From: JAPLMW01 sp964619675
Lineage (GTDB): Bacteria > Planctomycetota > Phycisphaerae > Sedimentisphaerales > UBA12454
NCBI GenBank assembly: GCA_964619675.1
Contig: CAZUEO010000004.1
Coordinates: 1-64,000 of the forward strand
Length of the DNA: 64,000 nucleotides
Direction of reading: 5' to 3'
In this document: positions 18,665 through 27,616 of the stretch, piece by piece
How positions within the stretch are numbered: the first letter of the stretch is position 1
Layout: each line of letters opens with the position of its first letter
The notes under the pieces: generated by a model
What the model saw: the letters and a program-made list of their open reading frames with translations, nothing else
Database searches by the model: none
Told to the model about the DNA's origin: nothing
Program-made: the position numbers and the translations under genes

Positions 18665-20002
18665 ATGGCAGAAAATAACAATGGCTCGCAGCAAAAGAAC
18701 AGCTTGGGATTCGTTTTGCGAGCCTTAAAACATAGAAACTATAGGCTGTTCTTTTTCGGCCAGGGCACATCGCTTATCGGCACTTGGATGCAGATGGTTG
18801 CGATAAGCTGGCTGGTGTATAGATTGACCGGCTCGCCATTTTATCTGGGACTGGTTTCGTTCTGTAATCTAATACCGGTGTTCCTTGTCGCTCCGATTGC
18901 CGGCGTCTGTGCCGACCGTTGGTCTCGACGGCGGATAATTATAACGACCCAGATTTTGGCGATGATGCAGGCATTCCTGCTGGCTGCGATGGTTGCTTTC
19001 GACAGTATAACGCTGATGCGAATTATTCTGCTCAGTATTTTCATGGGGATAATTAACGCGTTTGATATGCCTGCCCGGCAGGCCTTCGTTTATGAGATGG
19101 TTGATAGCGATGAAGATTTGCCTAATGCCATTGCGCTTAATTCGCTTGTTTTCAACATGGCAAGGCAAATAGGTCCTCTGGTAGCAGGTTTTGCGATTGC
19201 TCTGGTCGGTGAAGCTGCCTGTTTCTTTCTTAACGGCGTAAGTTTCCTGGCCGTTATTTGTGCCCTCGCGGCGATGAAACTTACCCGCTCCAGCGGGCCA
19301 AAACACAACGGTGCGGTCCTGGCTGGAATGAAGGATGGTCTGTCTTATGCATTCGGTTTTGTGCCTATAAGGTCGATACTGATGTACACGGCGATGATGA
19401 GCCTTGTTGCGATGCCGTATGCGGTTTTGATGCCTGTTTTTGCAAAGAGTATTTTACACGGTGATTCCAGAACCCTGGGTTTTCTTATGGGTTCAGTCGG
19501 ATTAGGAGCCTTTATCGGTGCGATTTTTCTTGCCAGGCGTAAAAATGTGCAGGGTCTCGAGAAAGTGGTGATTATCGCGGCAGGCATTTTCGCAGCGGGA
19601 ACTATCGGTTTTTCGTTTTCACGAAATTTGTGGCTGTCGCTTTTGCTGGTAGCTCTGCCGGGTTTCGGAATAATGGTACAGATGGCGTCGATAAATACGA
19701 TTCTTCAGACCATAGTTGATGACGACAAGCGCGGCAGGGTATTGAGCCTTCATATAATGGCCTTTATTGGTATTATACCGCTGGGCAATCTGCTGGCAGG
19801 AATCACGGCTGAATATCTTGGTGCGCCTCGCACACTGCTGCTTAGCGGACTTTTAAGCATTTCTGTTATGGTCTTTCTCGCAAGGAAACTTCCTCTTATA
19901 CGACGAATGATTCACCCCATATATGTCCGCAAAGGAATTATTCCTGAAGTAGCCGCCGGCCTGCAGACGGCGACTGGTGTTGTTTCACAAGCCAAGGATT
20001 GA
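18665..20002 (+). CDS. MFS exporter, EntS/MFS_3-like
   Basis: 445 residues from ATG 18665 (AGCAGG upstream); an in-frame TTG at 18653 is possible. About twelve membrane segments. The N-terminal LRALKHRNYRLFFFGQGTSLIG and the loop ADRWSRRRIII are typical of the enterobactin-exporter-like MFS branch, as is the DMPARQAFVYEMV region between helices 4 and 5. Probably exports a small molecule. It stands alone between two minus-strand operons, so its context gives no substrate. Confidence 0.85.
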   Translation: MAENNNGSQQKNSLGFVLRALKHRNYRLFFFGQGTSLIGTWMQMVAISWLVYRLTGSPFYLGLVSFCNLIPVFLVAPIAGVCADRWSRRRIIITTQILAMMQAFLLAAMVAFDSITLMRIILLSIFMGIINAFDMPARQAFVYEMVDSDEDLPNAIALNSLVFNMARQIGPLVAGFAIALVGEAACFFLNGVSFLAVICALAAMKLTRSSGPKHNGAVLAGMKDGLSYAFGFVPIRSILMYTAMMSLVAMPYAVLMPVFAKSILHGDSRTLGFLMGSVGLGAFIGAIFLARRKNVQGLEKVVIIAAGIFAAGTIGFSFSRNLWLSLLLVALPGFGIMVQMASINTILQTIVDDDKRGRVLSLHIMAFIGIIPLGNLLAGITAEYLGAPRTLLLSGLLSISVMVFLARKLPLIRRMIHPIYVRKGIIPEVAAGLQTATGVVSQAKD

Positions 20003-20085
20003 CCCATTTTTGAGATTGAAGTCCGGGCTTGTTTAAATGAGGAAGGCAGGAAAATGCTTAAAAACTGCGTTGCAATTGCCTGACT

Positions 20086-21354
20086 TTATTCATGCCTCAG
20101 AGCGATGATGGGGTCAACTTTAGCTGCGCTTACTGCGGGATACAGGCCGAAGATTATCCCGATGCCGATGCTGATAAACAAAGGCAGCAATATACTGGCG
20201 ATTGTTATTACAGTCGGCATTTCGGAAAAGTAAGTAATAATTGAAGGAATGGTAATTCCCATCACAAGTCCTACTATCCCGCCTATGGTTGAAAGCACGA
20301 CGGTTTCTATAAGAAACTGTATTATAATTTGTCGCCGCTTTGCGCCGATGGCCCTGCGGATGCCGATTTCACGAGTCCTTTCCGTAACCGAGGCCAGCAT
20401 AATGTTCATAATGCCGATACCGCCGACCAGCAGGCTGATGCTCGCAATTGAGCCGAGCACAATGTTGAATCTTCGTTTGGTTGCTTCGGCCTCTTTTAAT
20501 AGTGCCAGGGGAACGCTTACCTGATAATCCTGTTTTTTATGAAAGTTCTGGAGCATCCGTTCGATTCCCGCAGCGGTTGATTCGACGTTGTTTATGTTGT
20601 TGACCTGCACGATAATCTGATGCAGTTCCACAAGTTCCAGCGTCCTTGTACCGCTTGTTCTTTTGTGAAATATATCTCCAAAATATTTCTTGACTGTGCT
20701 TAGCGGAATATATGCGTCAATCTGCTGGTCGGGTATCTGGATGTTTCCGGCCACACCCTGTTCATTTTTTACTATTCCAATGACCTCAAAGGAATCTCCG
20801 CCTATCTTGATGGGCTGGCCGATAGTATTTTTATTTGCCAGCAGTTTTCTTGCCCCGAATTCGGTCAGCACCACCGTCGTGGAAAAATTATCGACATCTC
20901 TTTTATCGAAGACCCTTCCGGCAAGTACTTGCCTGGGCACGAGTTCAAACCATTCGCTTGTAGTGCCGACTATTCTAAGTTCCAGCGTGTTCGAGCCGAC
21001 CCTCGATTCCTTGCGTATAAGTTTGGCAGGCGCCACTTTTTGGACGTTTGGAAGATTCGCTTTTATTCTCTCATAATCCAGAGATGTCAGTCCATATATG
21101 CTCATACGGGAATGTTGTGTGGACGTAGCCTCTTCTTCGATGGATTTAATTGAATTAATTATTATATTGTTGCTGCCGAGTTTTTGTATTCTTGACAGCG
21201 CTTCTTTACTTGCCCCTTCACCCACAGCCAGCATTGCCACCACGCTTCCGACGCCAAATACAACGCCCAGCATTGTTAAAAATGACCGCAGCTTGTGCAG
21301 CAGAAGGTTTTCAATGCCCAGCGTTATATTTCTGACAAATCTTGACTGATGCAT
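20086..21354 (-). CDS. MacB-type ABC transporter permease
   Basis: 422 residues: a MacB_PCD plus FtsX arrangement. One N-terminal helix (LRSFLTMLGVVFGVGSVVAML), a large periplasmic domain (about 45-280), then three helices, with the conserved RTREIGIRRAIGAKRRQI coupling loop. The ATPase is a separate protein encoded just upstream, unlike E. coli MacB where both are fused. Last gene of the sigma-led efflux operon. Works mechanotransmissively rather than as a transmembrane pump, as known for the family. Confidence 0.9.
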   Translation of the reverse strand: MHQSRFVRNITLGIENLLLHKLRSFLTMLGVVFGVGSVVAMLAVGEGASKEALSRIQKLGSNNIIINSIKSIEEEATSTQHSRMSIYGLTSLDYERIKANLPNVQKVAPAKLIRKESRVGSNTLELRIVGTTSEWFELVPRQVLAGRVFDKRDVDNFSTTVVLTEFGARKLLANKNTIGQPIKIGGDSFEVIGIVKNEQGVAGNIQIPDQQIDAYIPLSTVKKYFGDIFHKRTSGTRTLELVELHQIIVQVNNINNVESTAAGIERMLQNFHKKQDYQVSVPLALLKEAEATKRRFNIVLGSIASISLLVGGIGIMNIMLASVTERTREIGIRRAIGAKRRQIIIQFLIETVVLSTIGGIVGLVMGITIPSIITYFSEMPTVITIASILLPLFISIGIGIIFGLYPAVSAAKVDPIIALRHE

Positions 21355-21359
21355 AATTG

Positions 21360-22040
21360 TTAATTTCCCTCAATGCCTTCGACCAGCCCGTCCTTCATAT
21401 GCAGCCGATTTCTGGCAAAGGCGGCGATATCCGGTTCATGTGTTACCATAAGAATAGTTGACCCCTGGCGGTTGAGTTCTGCAAGCAGCTCCATAATCTG
21501 GATTCCGGTATGGCTGTCTAAATTGCCTGTCGGTTCGTCAGCGAGGATGATATGCGGTTCTGCTGCCAATGCCCGTGCGATGGCGACTCTCTGCAGTTGT
21601 CCGCCTGAAAGCTCCGCAGGCCGATGATTCAGTCTTTCCTCCAGCCCGACTTTTGCGGCAAGTTCTGCAGCTTTTTCAGAGCTTCTGTGTGCCTCCCAGC
21701 CGAGATAGTAAAGCGGCAGCTCAATATTTTTCTGAACCGTCAATTGCGGAATCAGGTTGAAGCTTTGGAAGATAAAGCCTATATATCTGAGTCTAATATC
21801 GCTCAGCGAATCATCACTGAGAATACTTACATCTTTGTCTTCGAGGAAATATTGTCCCCTGGTTGGCCGGTCAAGACAGCCGAGTATATTCATCATCGTG
21901 CTTTTACCCGAGCCGCTGGGCCCCATAATTGCCCAGAAACTTCCTTTCTGAAATGATACGCTTATCCCATTAAGGGCGTTTACGTCTTGGGAACCCATTT
22001 TGTATATTTTGTGAATGTTGTTAAATCTTACGATATCCAT
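21360..22040 (-). CDS. MacB/LolD-type ABC ATPase
   Basis: 226 residues, full length for the family. Walker A GPSGSGKST, signature LSGGQLQRVAIARAL, Walker B IILADEPTGNLDS and the switch His in MVTHEPDIAAF are all present. It lies 3 nt from the adaptor gene upstream and 5 nt from the permease gene downstream, so the three are surely one unit. Powers the tripartite efflux complex with the TolC-like lipoprotein. Confidence 0.93.
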   Translation of the reverse strand: MDIVRFNNIHKIYKMGSQDVNALNGISVSFQKGSFWAIMGPSGSGKSTMMNILGCLDRPTRGQYFLEDKDVSILSDDSLSDIRLRYIGFIFQSFNLIPQLTVQKNIELPLYYLGWEAHRSSEKAAELAAKVGLEERLNHRPAELSGGQLQRVAIARALAAEPHIILADEPTGNLDSHTGIQIMELLAELNRQGSTILMVTHEPDIAAFARNRLHMKDGLVEGIEGN

Positions 22041-22043
22041 TGT

Positions 22044-23804
22044 TTATTGTCTTTGTTTTCCTGAGTCTTGTCTTTGGGAGCCTTGCGGCCTGTTTCCGCT
22101 GCGCATCTGGCGCATTTTTTCTCGTTCCTCAGGCGACATCTTCTCAAATTTTTTCTGCATTTCCTCTCGTTGCTGGGGTGTAAGGTTTTCGAATTGTTTC
22201 TTAAGTTTTTCTGCATCCGGCAGTTCGGTATTTGTCTGTTGATTGGGCTCGGCAGAGATTCGATTTGTTTCCACTTTTTTCAGCCCGTCAGTAATTTTTT
22301 CCTGCAGTTTGTCTCCGTATTCATTCTCATTTTTTTGAGTTGATGTATACGCCGTGGCGGACTTTAGAGGCGGATTCAACATAACAATCTCTCCTTCTTT
22401 AAGGCTTTCGAGGACATGAATCACCTTATTATTGTCAAGGCCGACCTTGATATGTCTTGGTTGAAATGAATTTCTGGTTTTGACATAGACGGTAGGTTCT
22501 GCCCCAACCCGTATTACCGCCTGCAGAGGGATGTAAATGGCGTCTTTGTATTGCTGAATGATTATTTCAGCCTGGCAGCTCATTCCCGTTCTGAGCGTTG
22601 GGTTGTTGCTGTCAATATAGATTTCGGTAGTGTAGATTTTCAGGTCCGGATTCATCCACATACTTCGGGCATCCGGCAGAGGAGCGATGGATTCTACTGT
22701 GCCGTAGAAAGTCTTTCCGGGCAGAGCGTCTATGGTGATAATTACCGGCATATCTTTGCTGATTTTCTTCAGATTTGACTCATGCAAGGTGACCTCCGCT
22801 TTGGATGAATTGCCGGTTGGAAGGTAAATTAGCTCTTCTCTTTCCTGGACCTCTTTTCCTTCCGCCAGAGGTTCATTCTGCCACCACCGTCCCGTTGCGC
22901 TGGTTGCGTATATGACAAGTCCGTCTGTTGGAGCATAAATTTTTGTTTTCTGAAGCTGGTCTTCTATTTTTGTCAGCTTGTCTTTTTGACGTTCGAATTC
23001 AGACTCTTTTGCCTTTAAATCTGCCTGGGCCTGGATAACGTTGGCATTGGCTTTGCGCTGCGTCCGCTCCATTGCCATCTGGGCCTGGTTGACATCGCTT
23101 TGGAGTTTGGCCAGGTCTCGCTTGTAAGTGTAGTCTGTCAGCAGGTCCTTGCTTTTTTTGGCCAGTTCAGTATTCAGAGTATTTTTCTTTTCGGCGATTT
23201 CGTCGGCCTGCAGTTCCGTTTGTGAGATATATTTTTCGCTATAGAGCTGTTTTGACCATTTAAGGGTCTCCTGGGCTCGTGCCAGTTCTTCTTCGGCAAG
23301 TTTGATATCGGCTTCTGCCTTGTCAAGCGAGTATGGATATTCGCCTTTGATATATTTCTCAATATCCTGTTTGGCGAAATCAAGAGTGAGTTTTGCCAAA
23401 TCGACATCGCTTTTTGCCTGATTTTCTACAACCGCCAGATTCTCTTTCGCACCTATGTATGCTGCTTCTGTGTTTTGAACTCTTATATCCTGGTCGATTT
23501 TTTGATCTTCCAGACTGCTGGCGTCAAGTTCGACAAGCAGGTCGCCTTTTTTAACCCGTGTTCCTTCGGGTATTATGGATATGATGGAAGTTCTGCCTTC
23601 GACTTCGTTTTTGATGATAGTTTGTTCTCTTGCCTTGATTGTGCCTGATTCGACAACGCTTACAGTCAAATTATCGCGTTTAACCTTATATACGGGACTA
23701 TCGCTCTTTTTATCGCTGTTGCTTTTCACAAGCAGTCCCGACAAAAGCATTGTTGCCGGTACGATAACGGCAAGACTAATTATATATATTTTCTTCTTTG
23801 ACAT
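22044..23804 (-). CDS. HlyD/MacA-family efflux adaptor with a charged Spy-like tail
   Basis: 586 residues from ATG 23802-23804, chosen because GGAGG (23813-23817) precedes it; a longer form starting at 23849 is less likely. One N-terminal helix, a lipoyl/hairpin region (VVESGTIKAREQTI near the start; long coiled coil about residues 85-285), then beta-barrel domains. The last ~80 residues are Gln/Glu/Lys/Arg-rich and repeat LTPQQREEMQKKFEKMSPEE, recalling Spy/CpxP LTxxQ segments. The start overlaps the end of the TolC-like gene by 29 nt. Bridges the MacB-type transporter to the outer-membrane channel. Confidence 0.9.
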   Translation of the reverse strand: MSKKKIYIISLAVIVPATMLLSGLLVKSNSDKKSDSPVYKVKRDNLTVSVVESGTIKAREQTIIKNEVEGRTSIISIIPEGTRVKKGDLLVELDASSLEDQKIDQDIRVQNTEAAYIGAKENLAVVENQAKSDVDLAKLTLDFAKQDIEKYIKGEYPYSLDKAEADIKLAEEELARAQETLKWSKQLYSEKYISQTELQADEIAEKKNTLNTELAKKSKDLLTDYTYKRDLAKLQSDVNQAQMAMERTQRKANANVIQAQADLKAKESEFERQKDKLTKIEDQLQKTKIYAPTDGLVIYATSATGRWWQNEPLAEGKEVQEREELIYLPTGNSSKAEVTLHESNLKKISKDMPVIITIDALPGKTFYGTVESIAPLPDARSMWMNPDLKIYTTEIYIDSNNPTLRTGMSCQAEIIIQQYKDAIYIPLQAVIRVGAEPTVYVKTRNSFQPRHIKVGLDNNKVIHVLESLKEGEIVMLNPPLKSATAYTSTQKNENEYGDKLQEKITDGLKKVETNRISAEPNQQTNTELPDAEKLKKQFENLTPQQREEMQKKFEKMSPEEREKMRQMRSGNRPQGSQRQDSGKQRQ

Positions 23805-25710
23805 TTTGCTTTCCTCCGGGCAGGTATTCTTTCCATAACCCTTTTTCATTTACCTCAAGTACACCTGTATCCCGCTGGATGTTCAGTTCCGCAGTTCTGT
23901 AATCGACCACCGAGGCCGTTAGCGCATTTTGCGCTCCCAGAAGCGCATCTTGTGCTTCGAGAAGGTCTCGCATCTGTGCTCTGCCTGCATCGAGAAACAT
24001 CGTTACGCTTTTAACCCGCTTTTGAGCGATATACACGGCCTTTGCCTGTATGTACATATTTTCTCTGGCTACGAGCAAATCCCGCAGGGCGGTTCGAATC
24101 TGTGTTTTTATGGTATCTTCGGATGTCTGCACGTTCCGCACGGCTTGTTCAAGGTCGATGTAACTGTTTCGATAGTCAACGGCTTCCTGTGTTCTTTCAA
24201 CAGGAAGATTCATTGTCAGTATCGCGGAAGATATTCCTTTATCCTTTCTTATGTGCGAATCGTCGAGAGTAGCGCTGCTAACGGTGTTTCTTCTGGCGCC
24301 GCTTTGGGCCGAGCCGAAGAGCGTAAGTTCCGCCCCTAAAGCATCTGCGGCGACAACTACGGCTCTCTGCTTGTCATATACTTTTCCTTCTGTTGTTCTC
24401 AAATCAAGCCGATTTTCGAAAGCCAGTTTTATTGCGGTCAGTTCTTCCATTTCATAAGGTCCCGCGTTTGCGTAATCAGGTTCGAGTACTTCCATAAGGT
24501 CGTTGGGCTCGACAGGCTGGATATCTGTTTGCTGACTATTTTCCCCGGCGATTTGACTGATAATCTGTTTTGTCGGTTCGACCAGCAGTTCAAGCTCCTT
24601 CGGGTCCAGCTCGATATTGGCGTCAGGCGGCAGTCCGAGAAAAGTCTTAAACGAGTCAAGCCGGTTTTTATATGTTTGTGTTGCTGAAATCCATCTCTGC
24701 CGGGCGCTTAATTCGTTTTGAACGGCTTGGTCAACCTCAATTTCCTGTATTCGTCCCGCATCAGCCAGTCTTCTGCTTCTCTTGGCCGATTCTATTCGGC
24801 TGAGGTAATCAGCCTCGTTGTTTTTGATTGTGTCTAATTGTTGAAGGACGGTAAGATAATTTCTTGCCGCATCCACGGCAAAATTCTTTTTGTATTGTTC
24901 GAAATCCCAGAATGCGTAAATAACATTTCTGTCCGCCTGTATTAAAGGTTCGGTAACTATATGTTCTCCTGAACCTCTCAGCAGTGGAATGGAAACTGTA
25001 GCATCGCCGAGCAAGCCCATAGATGAAGCCTGACTTAGGGTAAGGAGATTTACCAAATCGATGGCAAAAGTAGCTCCCAGTTGCGCGCCGGATTTGAGCG
25101 TTTTGGTAACTCCGAAATCGCCGCTGTGGACCCTGCCGCTGACGGCCCTTTCGCCGGTTGTGTTGGTACTGATAAGATTTTCTATTTCTCCGCTGAAAAT
25201 ACTCTCGAAGGCATGCTGTTCCAGCCTTAATGCAAGCACTGTCTGGAATATCTCTTCTTTCCGACTTTGATATTCAAAGCTGTTGTAAGCGCCTATTTGC
25301 AGCGCCTGAACAAGCGATATGGTTGCCGGCTTATTAACATCGTTTGTTTCGACGATTTTTTCGCCTGAAATTATTGCCGTTGGATAGTTTTTCTCAGGCC
25401 AGTGTTTTATCGGTGTCAGCTTGTCGGTGCCTAATGAAGCTTGTCCTGTAACAGGCAAATTCTGGTCTATCAGCAGTTTTCTTCTCAGGATGTCGCTGGG
25501 CCTTTCGATACTGAACGGACTTGTTTTTCCCGTTGCTTCAAGCTGTTTTTGGGAGAGGATTTTAGCGGCAGTTTTGTCCATATCTTTACGATACTTTGCC
25601 GGGCTGCAGCCGGCCTCTAAAGTAAAGGCGCACAGCAATACTGCCAAAAGAAAAATACGAATCTTCTTTAAATATTTGTATCCAAATGGTTTATGGAAAG
25701 GATTTTTCAT
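23776..25710 (-). CDS. TolC-like outer-membrane efflux lipoprotein
   Basis: 644 residues, longer than typical TolC (about 450-500). The signal peptide ends FTLEAGC, a lipobox. Two long alpha-helical repeats characteristic of the outer-membrane efflux family are visible (for example residues about 270-360 and 500-610, ending LLEAQDALLGAQNALTASVVDYRTAELNIQ in style). It supplies the exit duct for the adaptor and MacB-type transporter encoded downstream. The extra length lies mainly in the N-terminal third, which has no motif I recognise. Confidence 0.85.
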   Translation of the reverse strand: MKNPFHKPFGYKYLKKIRIFLLAVLLCAFTLEAGCSPAKYRKDMDKTAAKILSQKQLEATGKTSPFSIERPSDILRRKLLIDQNLPVTGQASLGTDKLTPIKHWPEKNYPTAIISGEKIVETNDVNKPATISLVQALQIGAYNSFEYQSRKEEIFQTVLALRLEQHAFESIFSGEIENLISTNTTGERAVSGRVHSGDFGVTKTLKSGAQLGATFAIDLVNLLTLSQASSMGLLGDATVSIPLLRGSGEHIVTEPLIQADRNVIYAFWDFEQYKKNFAVDAARNYLTVLQQLDTIKNNEADYLSRIESAKRSRRLADAGRIQEIEVDQAVQNELSARQRWISATQTYKNRLDSFKTFLGLPPDANIELDPKELELLVEPTKQIISQIAGENSQQTDIQPVEPNDLMEVLEPDYANAGPYEMEELTAIKLAFENRLDLRTTEGKVYDKQRAVVVAADALGAELTLFGSAQSGARRNTVSSATLDDSHIRKDKGISSAILTMNLPVERTQEAVDYRNSYIDLEQAVRNVQTSEDTIKTQIRTALRDLLVARENMYIQAKAVYIAQKRVKSVTMFLDAGRAQMRDLLEAQDALLGAQNALTASVVDYRTAELNIQRDTGVLEVNEKGLWKEYLPGGKQNVKEENIYN

Positions 25711-25807
25711 TTTTTCGTTATATTTACATAGTTACTTCGACCATTTACTATCAGTTAATTAGTGAGCGCCAAACAGGGTTTGGTAACACAAAAAATGGGT
25801 TTTATTT

Positions 25808-26245
25808 CTATTTTTTACCGGACTGTTTAAACCGATTTTTGAACTTTTCTCTCATAGTCTGGAAATCCTTGTTCCAGCGTTCAAACTGCTGTGGATTAAG
25901 CACATCGTTCATTTCTGCAATCAGGATTTGTGCTTCCTCATAACGTTCTTTATTTGTTTCTTCCCGTCGCAATTGTCTTTGCTCAAAGGCCCTGTTGAGA
26001 ACCCCCTCAACCTGCTTTGTCTGCTGCTGGTCCAGTCCGTATTTTGTACTTATTTCCTCAGTTATAGCGGCAGTGTTTTTAAATTTATGGTCTATCCAGA
26101 TTATGTTATACTTGACCAGCAGGATAGTCCCGCCTACTCCGATAGCAATGCCTGAAATCAGGATGATGCCCGCGTAGATAATCCATAAAAACGTTCGTTT
26201 ATTTCTATAATGTTTCAGGAAATTTTCTTCTGTTTCTGTTACCAT
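25808..26245 (-). CDS. Single-pass membrane protein with Spy/CpxP-like periplasmic domain
   Basis: 145 residues from ATG 26243-26245, supported by AGGAG eight nt upstream; the longer frame start at 26416 overlaps the neighbour completely and is unlikely. A basic N-terminus (HYRNKRTF) is followed by one membrane helix (about residues 20-45), then a helical domain with LDQQQTKQVEGVL and NDVLNPQQFERW, reminiscent of Spy/CpxP/ZraP stress chaperones or sensors. The start overlaps the end of the small membrane-protein gene. As third gene after the sigma factor it may sense envelope stress and tune the operon; that is inference. Confidence 0.7.
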   Translation of the reverse strand: MVTETEENFLKHYRNKRTFLWIIYAGIILISGIAIGVGGTILLVKYNIIWIDHKFKNTAAITEEISTKYGLDQQQTKQVEGVLNRAFEQRQLRREETNKERYEEAQILIAEMNDVLNPQQFERWNKDFQTMREKFKNRFKQSGKK

Positions 26246-26502
26246 AGCAGTATCTCCTGAAAGGGTACCAGCAGTTGAATCAGCGGGTCGACTATATATC
26301 GCCAGGCGTGGATTGAAAAGAATGTTACTATTGATGCTGCGACCGCCGATATTCCTGCGAACCACTCGAAGGGCAAAAAGCCTGTGGTTTCCTGCCGCAG
26401 TAGGCCTATTTCGCACATTGCTGTTTTGGACACGTCAATTTGCGGCAGTTTCTCCTTTTGTGCCGTTTTAGCTAATTTTTCAATAATTTTTATTGCATCC
26501 AT
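26239..26502 (-). CDS. Small membrane protein, possible anti-sigma partner
   Basis: 87 residues from ATG 26500-26502, which overlaps the last codons of the sigma factor gene; the stop overlaps the next start (ATGGTAA). The first half is soluble (KIIEKLAKTAQKEKLPQIDV), and one membrane helix lies near residues 51-70 (WFAGISAVAASIVTFFSIHAW). No cysteine-rich zinc anti-sigma motif is seen. Position directly behind an ECF sigma gene with coupling makes an anti-sigma role plausible, but the sequence alone does not show it. Confidence 0.65.
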   Translation of the reverse strand: MDAIKIIEKLAKTAQKEKLPQIDVSKTAMCEIGLLRQETTGFLPFEWFAGISAVAASIVTFFSIHAWRYIVDPLIQLLVPFQEILLW

Positions 26503-27053
26503 TCCAATTTCTCCCAAATTTTTTCCTTTTCAGCTATTTTTTTCATTTTTTTTCGGGCTCTCATAGCTCTCATTTTCACTGCTGCTCTTGTCCAGCCCGT
26601 TCTTCCCGCGATTTCCTTGATTGTGCAGTCTTCAAAGTACATTAAAGTCAGAACCAGACGGTCTGCACTGCTTAATCGGCCGAGCAAAGCGTGCAGAATC
26701 TCAGCTGCTTTTTGCGGCTCAATTTCCTGCTGGGTTTCTTTTGCGGCGATATCGATATTCTCCAGCGGCAGAAACCGTTTTTCCTTGTCCTGCTCTTTCC
26801 AGAATCGGTATCCTACGCGGGTTGCGATTTTTTTGAGCCAGTGCAGGAAGGGGGCCTTTGCCTTATAGGTTTTCAGGCTTAAATACGCCTCGACAAAGGT
26901 GTCCTGAACGAGTCTTTCGCATACGGCACTATCCCTGCTGAATCGCCAGCAAAGTTGTGTTATTTGCTCCTGATACTGCAGGATAAGCCGCTCGTATGCG
27001 GCCTCATCGCCGTTTAAACAAGCCGCAATATCGTCCCAATCTGAATTTTCCAC
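26490..27053 (-). CDS. ECF RNA polymerase sigma factor
   Basis: 187 residues. Region 2 (YERLILQYQEQITQLCWRFS, VQDTFVEAYLSLKTYK, FLHWLKKIATR) and region 4 (LSSADRLVLTLMYFEDCTIKEIAG, TRAAVKMRAMRARKKM) are clear. The start is GTG at 27051-27053. The promoter -10 ends only six nt before this codon, so the message may be leaderless. First gene of the seven-gene operon down to 20086; it probably directs transcription of its own operon and others in response to an envelope signal. Confidence 0.92.
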   Translation of the reverse strand: MENSDWDDIAACLNGDEAAYERLILQYQEQITQLCWRFSRDSAVCERLVQDTFVEAYLSLKTYKAKAPFLHWLKKIATRVGYRFWKEQDKEKRFLPLENIDIAAKETQQEIEPQKAAEILHALLGRLSSADRLVLTLMYFEDCTIKEIAGRTGWTRAAVKMRAMRARKKMKKIAEKEKIWEKLEWMQ

Positions 27054-27059
27054 AGAGCC

Positions 27060-27088
27060 ATTATAAGTCTCAACCCCGCGTTTGTAAA
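27060..27088 (-). promoter_or_regulatory. Promoter of the sigma-efflux operon
   Basis: On the minus strand TTTACA (27083-27088) and a perfect TATAAT (27060-27065) are 17 nt apart. The expected start point falls at or next to the GTG start codon at 27053. The pattern is housekeeping-type rather than an obvious ECF promoter. Confidence 0.65.
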
Positions 27089-27241
27089 CCGTTTCTGCAG
27101 ATGTATTAACAGACTTACTTCCAATTGATTAGTGGAAGACTTCACCGACAGGTAACTAAGAATTTGAATATTTTAGTAATCTGTTATATTCTTGAAATAT
27201 CAGTTTTTGGCCTGTAAATTATAACGAGATATGGTTTATAA

Positions 27242-27315
27242 GCGCTCGTAGCTCAGTAGGATAGAGCGTCGGTTTCCTAAACCGAAGGCCGCAGGTTCGA
27301 ATCCTGCCGGGCGCA
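27242..27315 (+). tRNA. tRNA-Arg (CCU)
   Basis: A full cloverleaf: acceptor GCGCUCG/CGGGCGC, D arm with GCUCAGUAGGAUAGAGC, anticodon stem UCGGU/ACCGA with loop UUCCUAA, and perfect T stem GCAGG/CCUGC. Anticodon CCU reads AGG. CCA is not encoded. Confidence 0.95.
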
Positions 27316-27352
27316 GTATTTCATCTGTTCGAATACTTGCCTAATTACCTGT

Positions 27353-27484
27353 TTATCTTAGAGTTAGCGAAGTTCCTCTTCGTCTTTTTCTGCTGAGGAT
27401 GTTGCGACCGCTTTTGGTTCTCATTCTTGCTCGAAAGCCGCTTTTGCGCTTCTTCTTAATCTTGCTTATTCGATGGTTTTTCAT
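27353..27484 (-). CDS. rpmH: 50S ribosomal protein L34
   Basis: 43 residues (start MKNHRISKIKKKRKSGFRAR, then MRTKSGRNILSRKRRRG), matching the L34 core KHGFRARMxTKxGRxVLxxRRxKGR. ATG at 27482-27484 with CGGAG upstream and its own promoter at 27513-27541. It sits between two tRNA-Arg genes on the opposite strand. The usual neighbours rnpA and yidC are absent here. A hydrophobic plus-strand ORF across the same bases is only its antisense shadow. Confidence 0.95.
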   Translation of the reverse strand: MKNHRISKIKKKRKSGFRARMRTKSGRNILSRKRRRGTSLTLR

Positions 27485-27512
27485 TTTAACTCCGGTTTAT
27501 AAATTTTTGTCT

Positions 27513-27541
27513 ATTATGCCTGATTTGCCCCGCGATTTCAA
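27513..27541 (-). promoter_or_regulatory. rpmH promoter
   Basis: On the minus strand TTGAAA (27536-27541) and CATAAT (27513-27518) are 17 nt apart, with about 22 nt from the predicted start point to the rpmH ATG. Confidence 0.6.
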
Positions 27542-27616
27542 CAAATTTCCCACCGAGCCAGATAATACGAAATTTCTGGACAATTTTAATTTAGGGATGG
27601 ATAATTAAAGTAGTAA

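Noticed and set aside
27399..27608. Hydrophobic 69-aa plus-strand ORF between the two tRNA-Arg genes
   Set aside because: It is the antisense of rpmH; the minus strand gives a clear L34 sequence with promoter and ribosome binding site.
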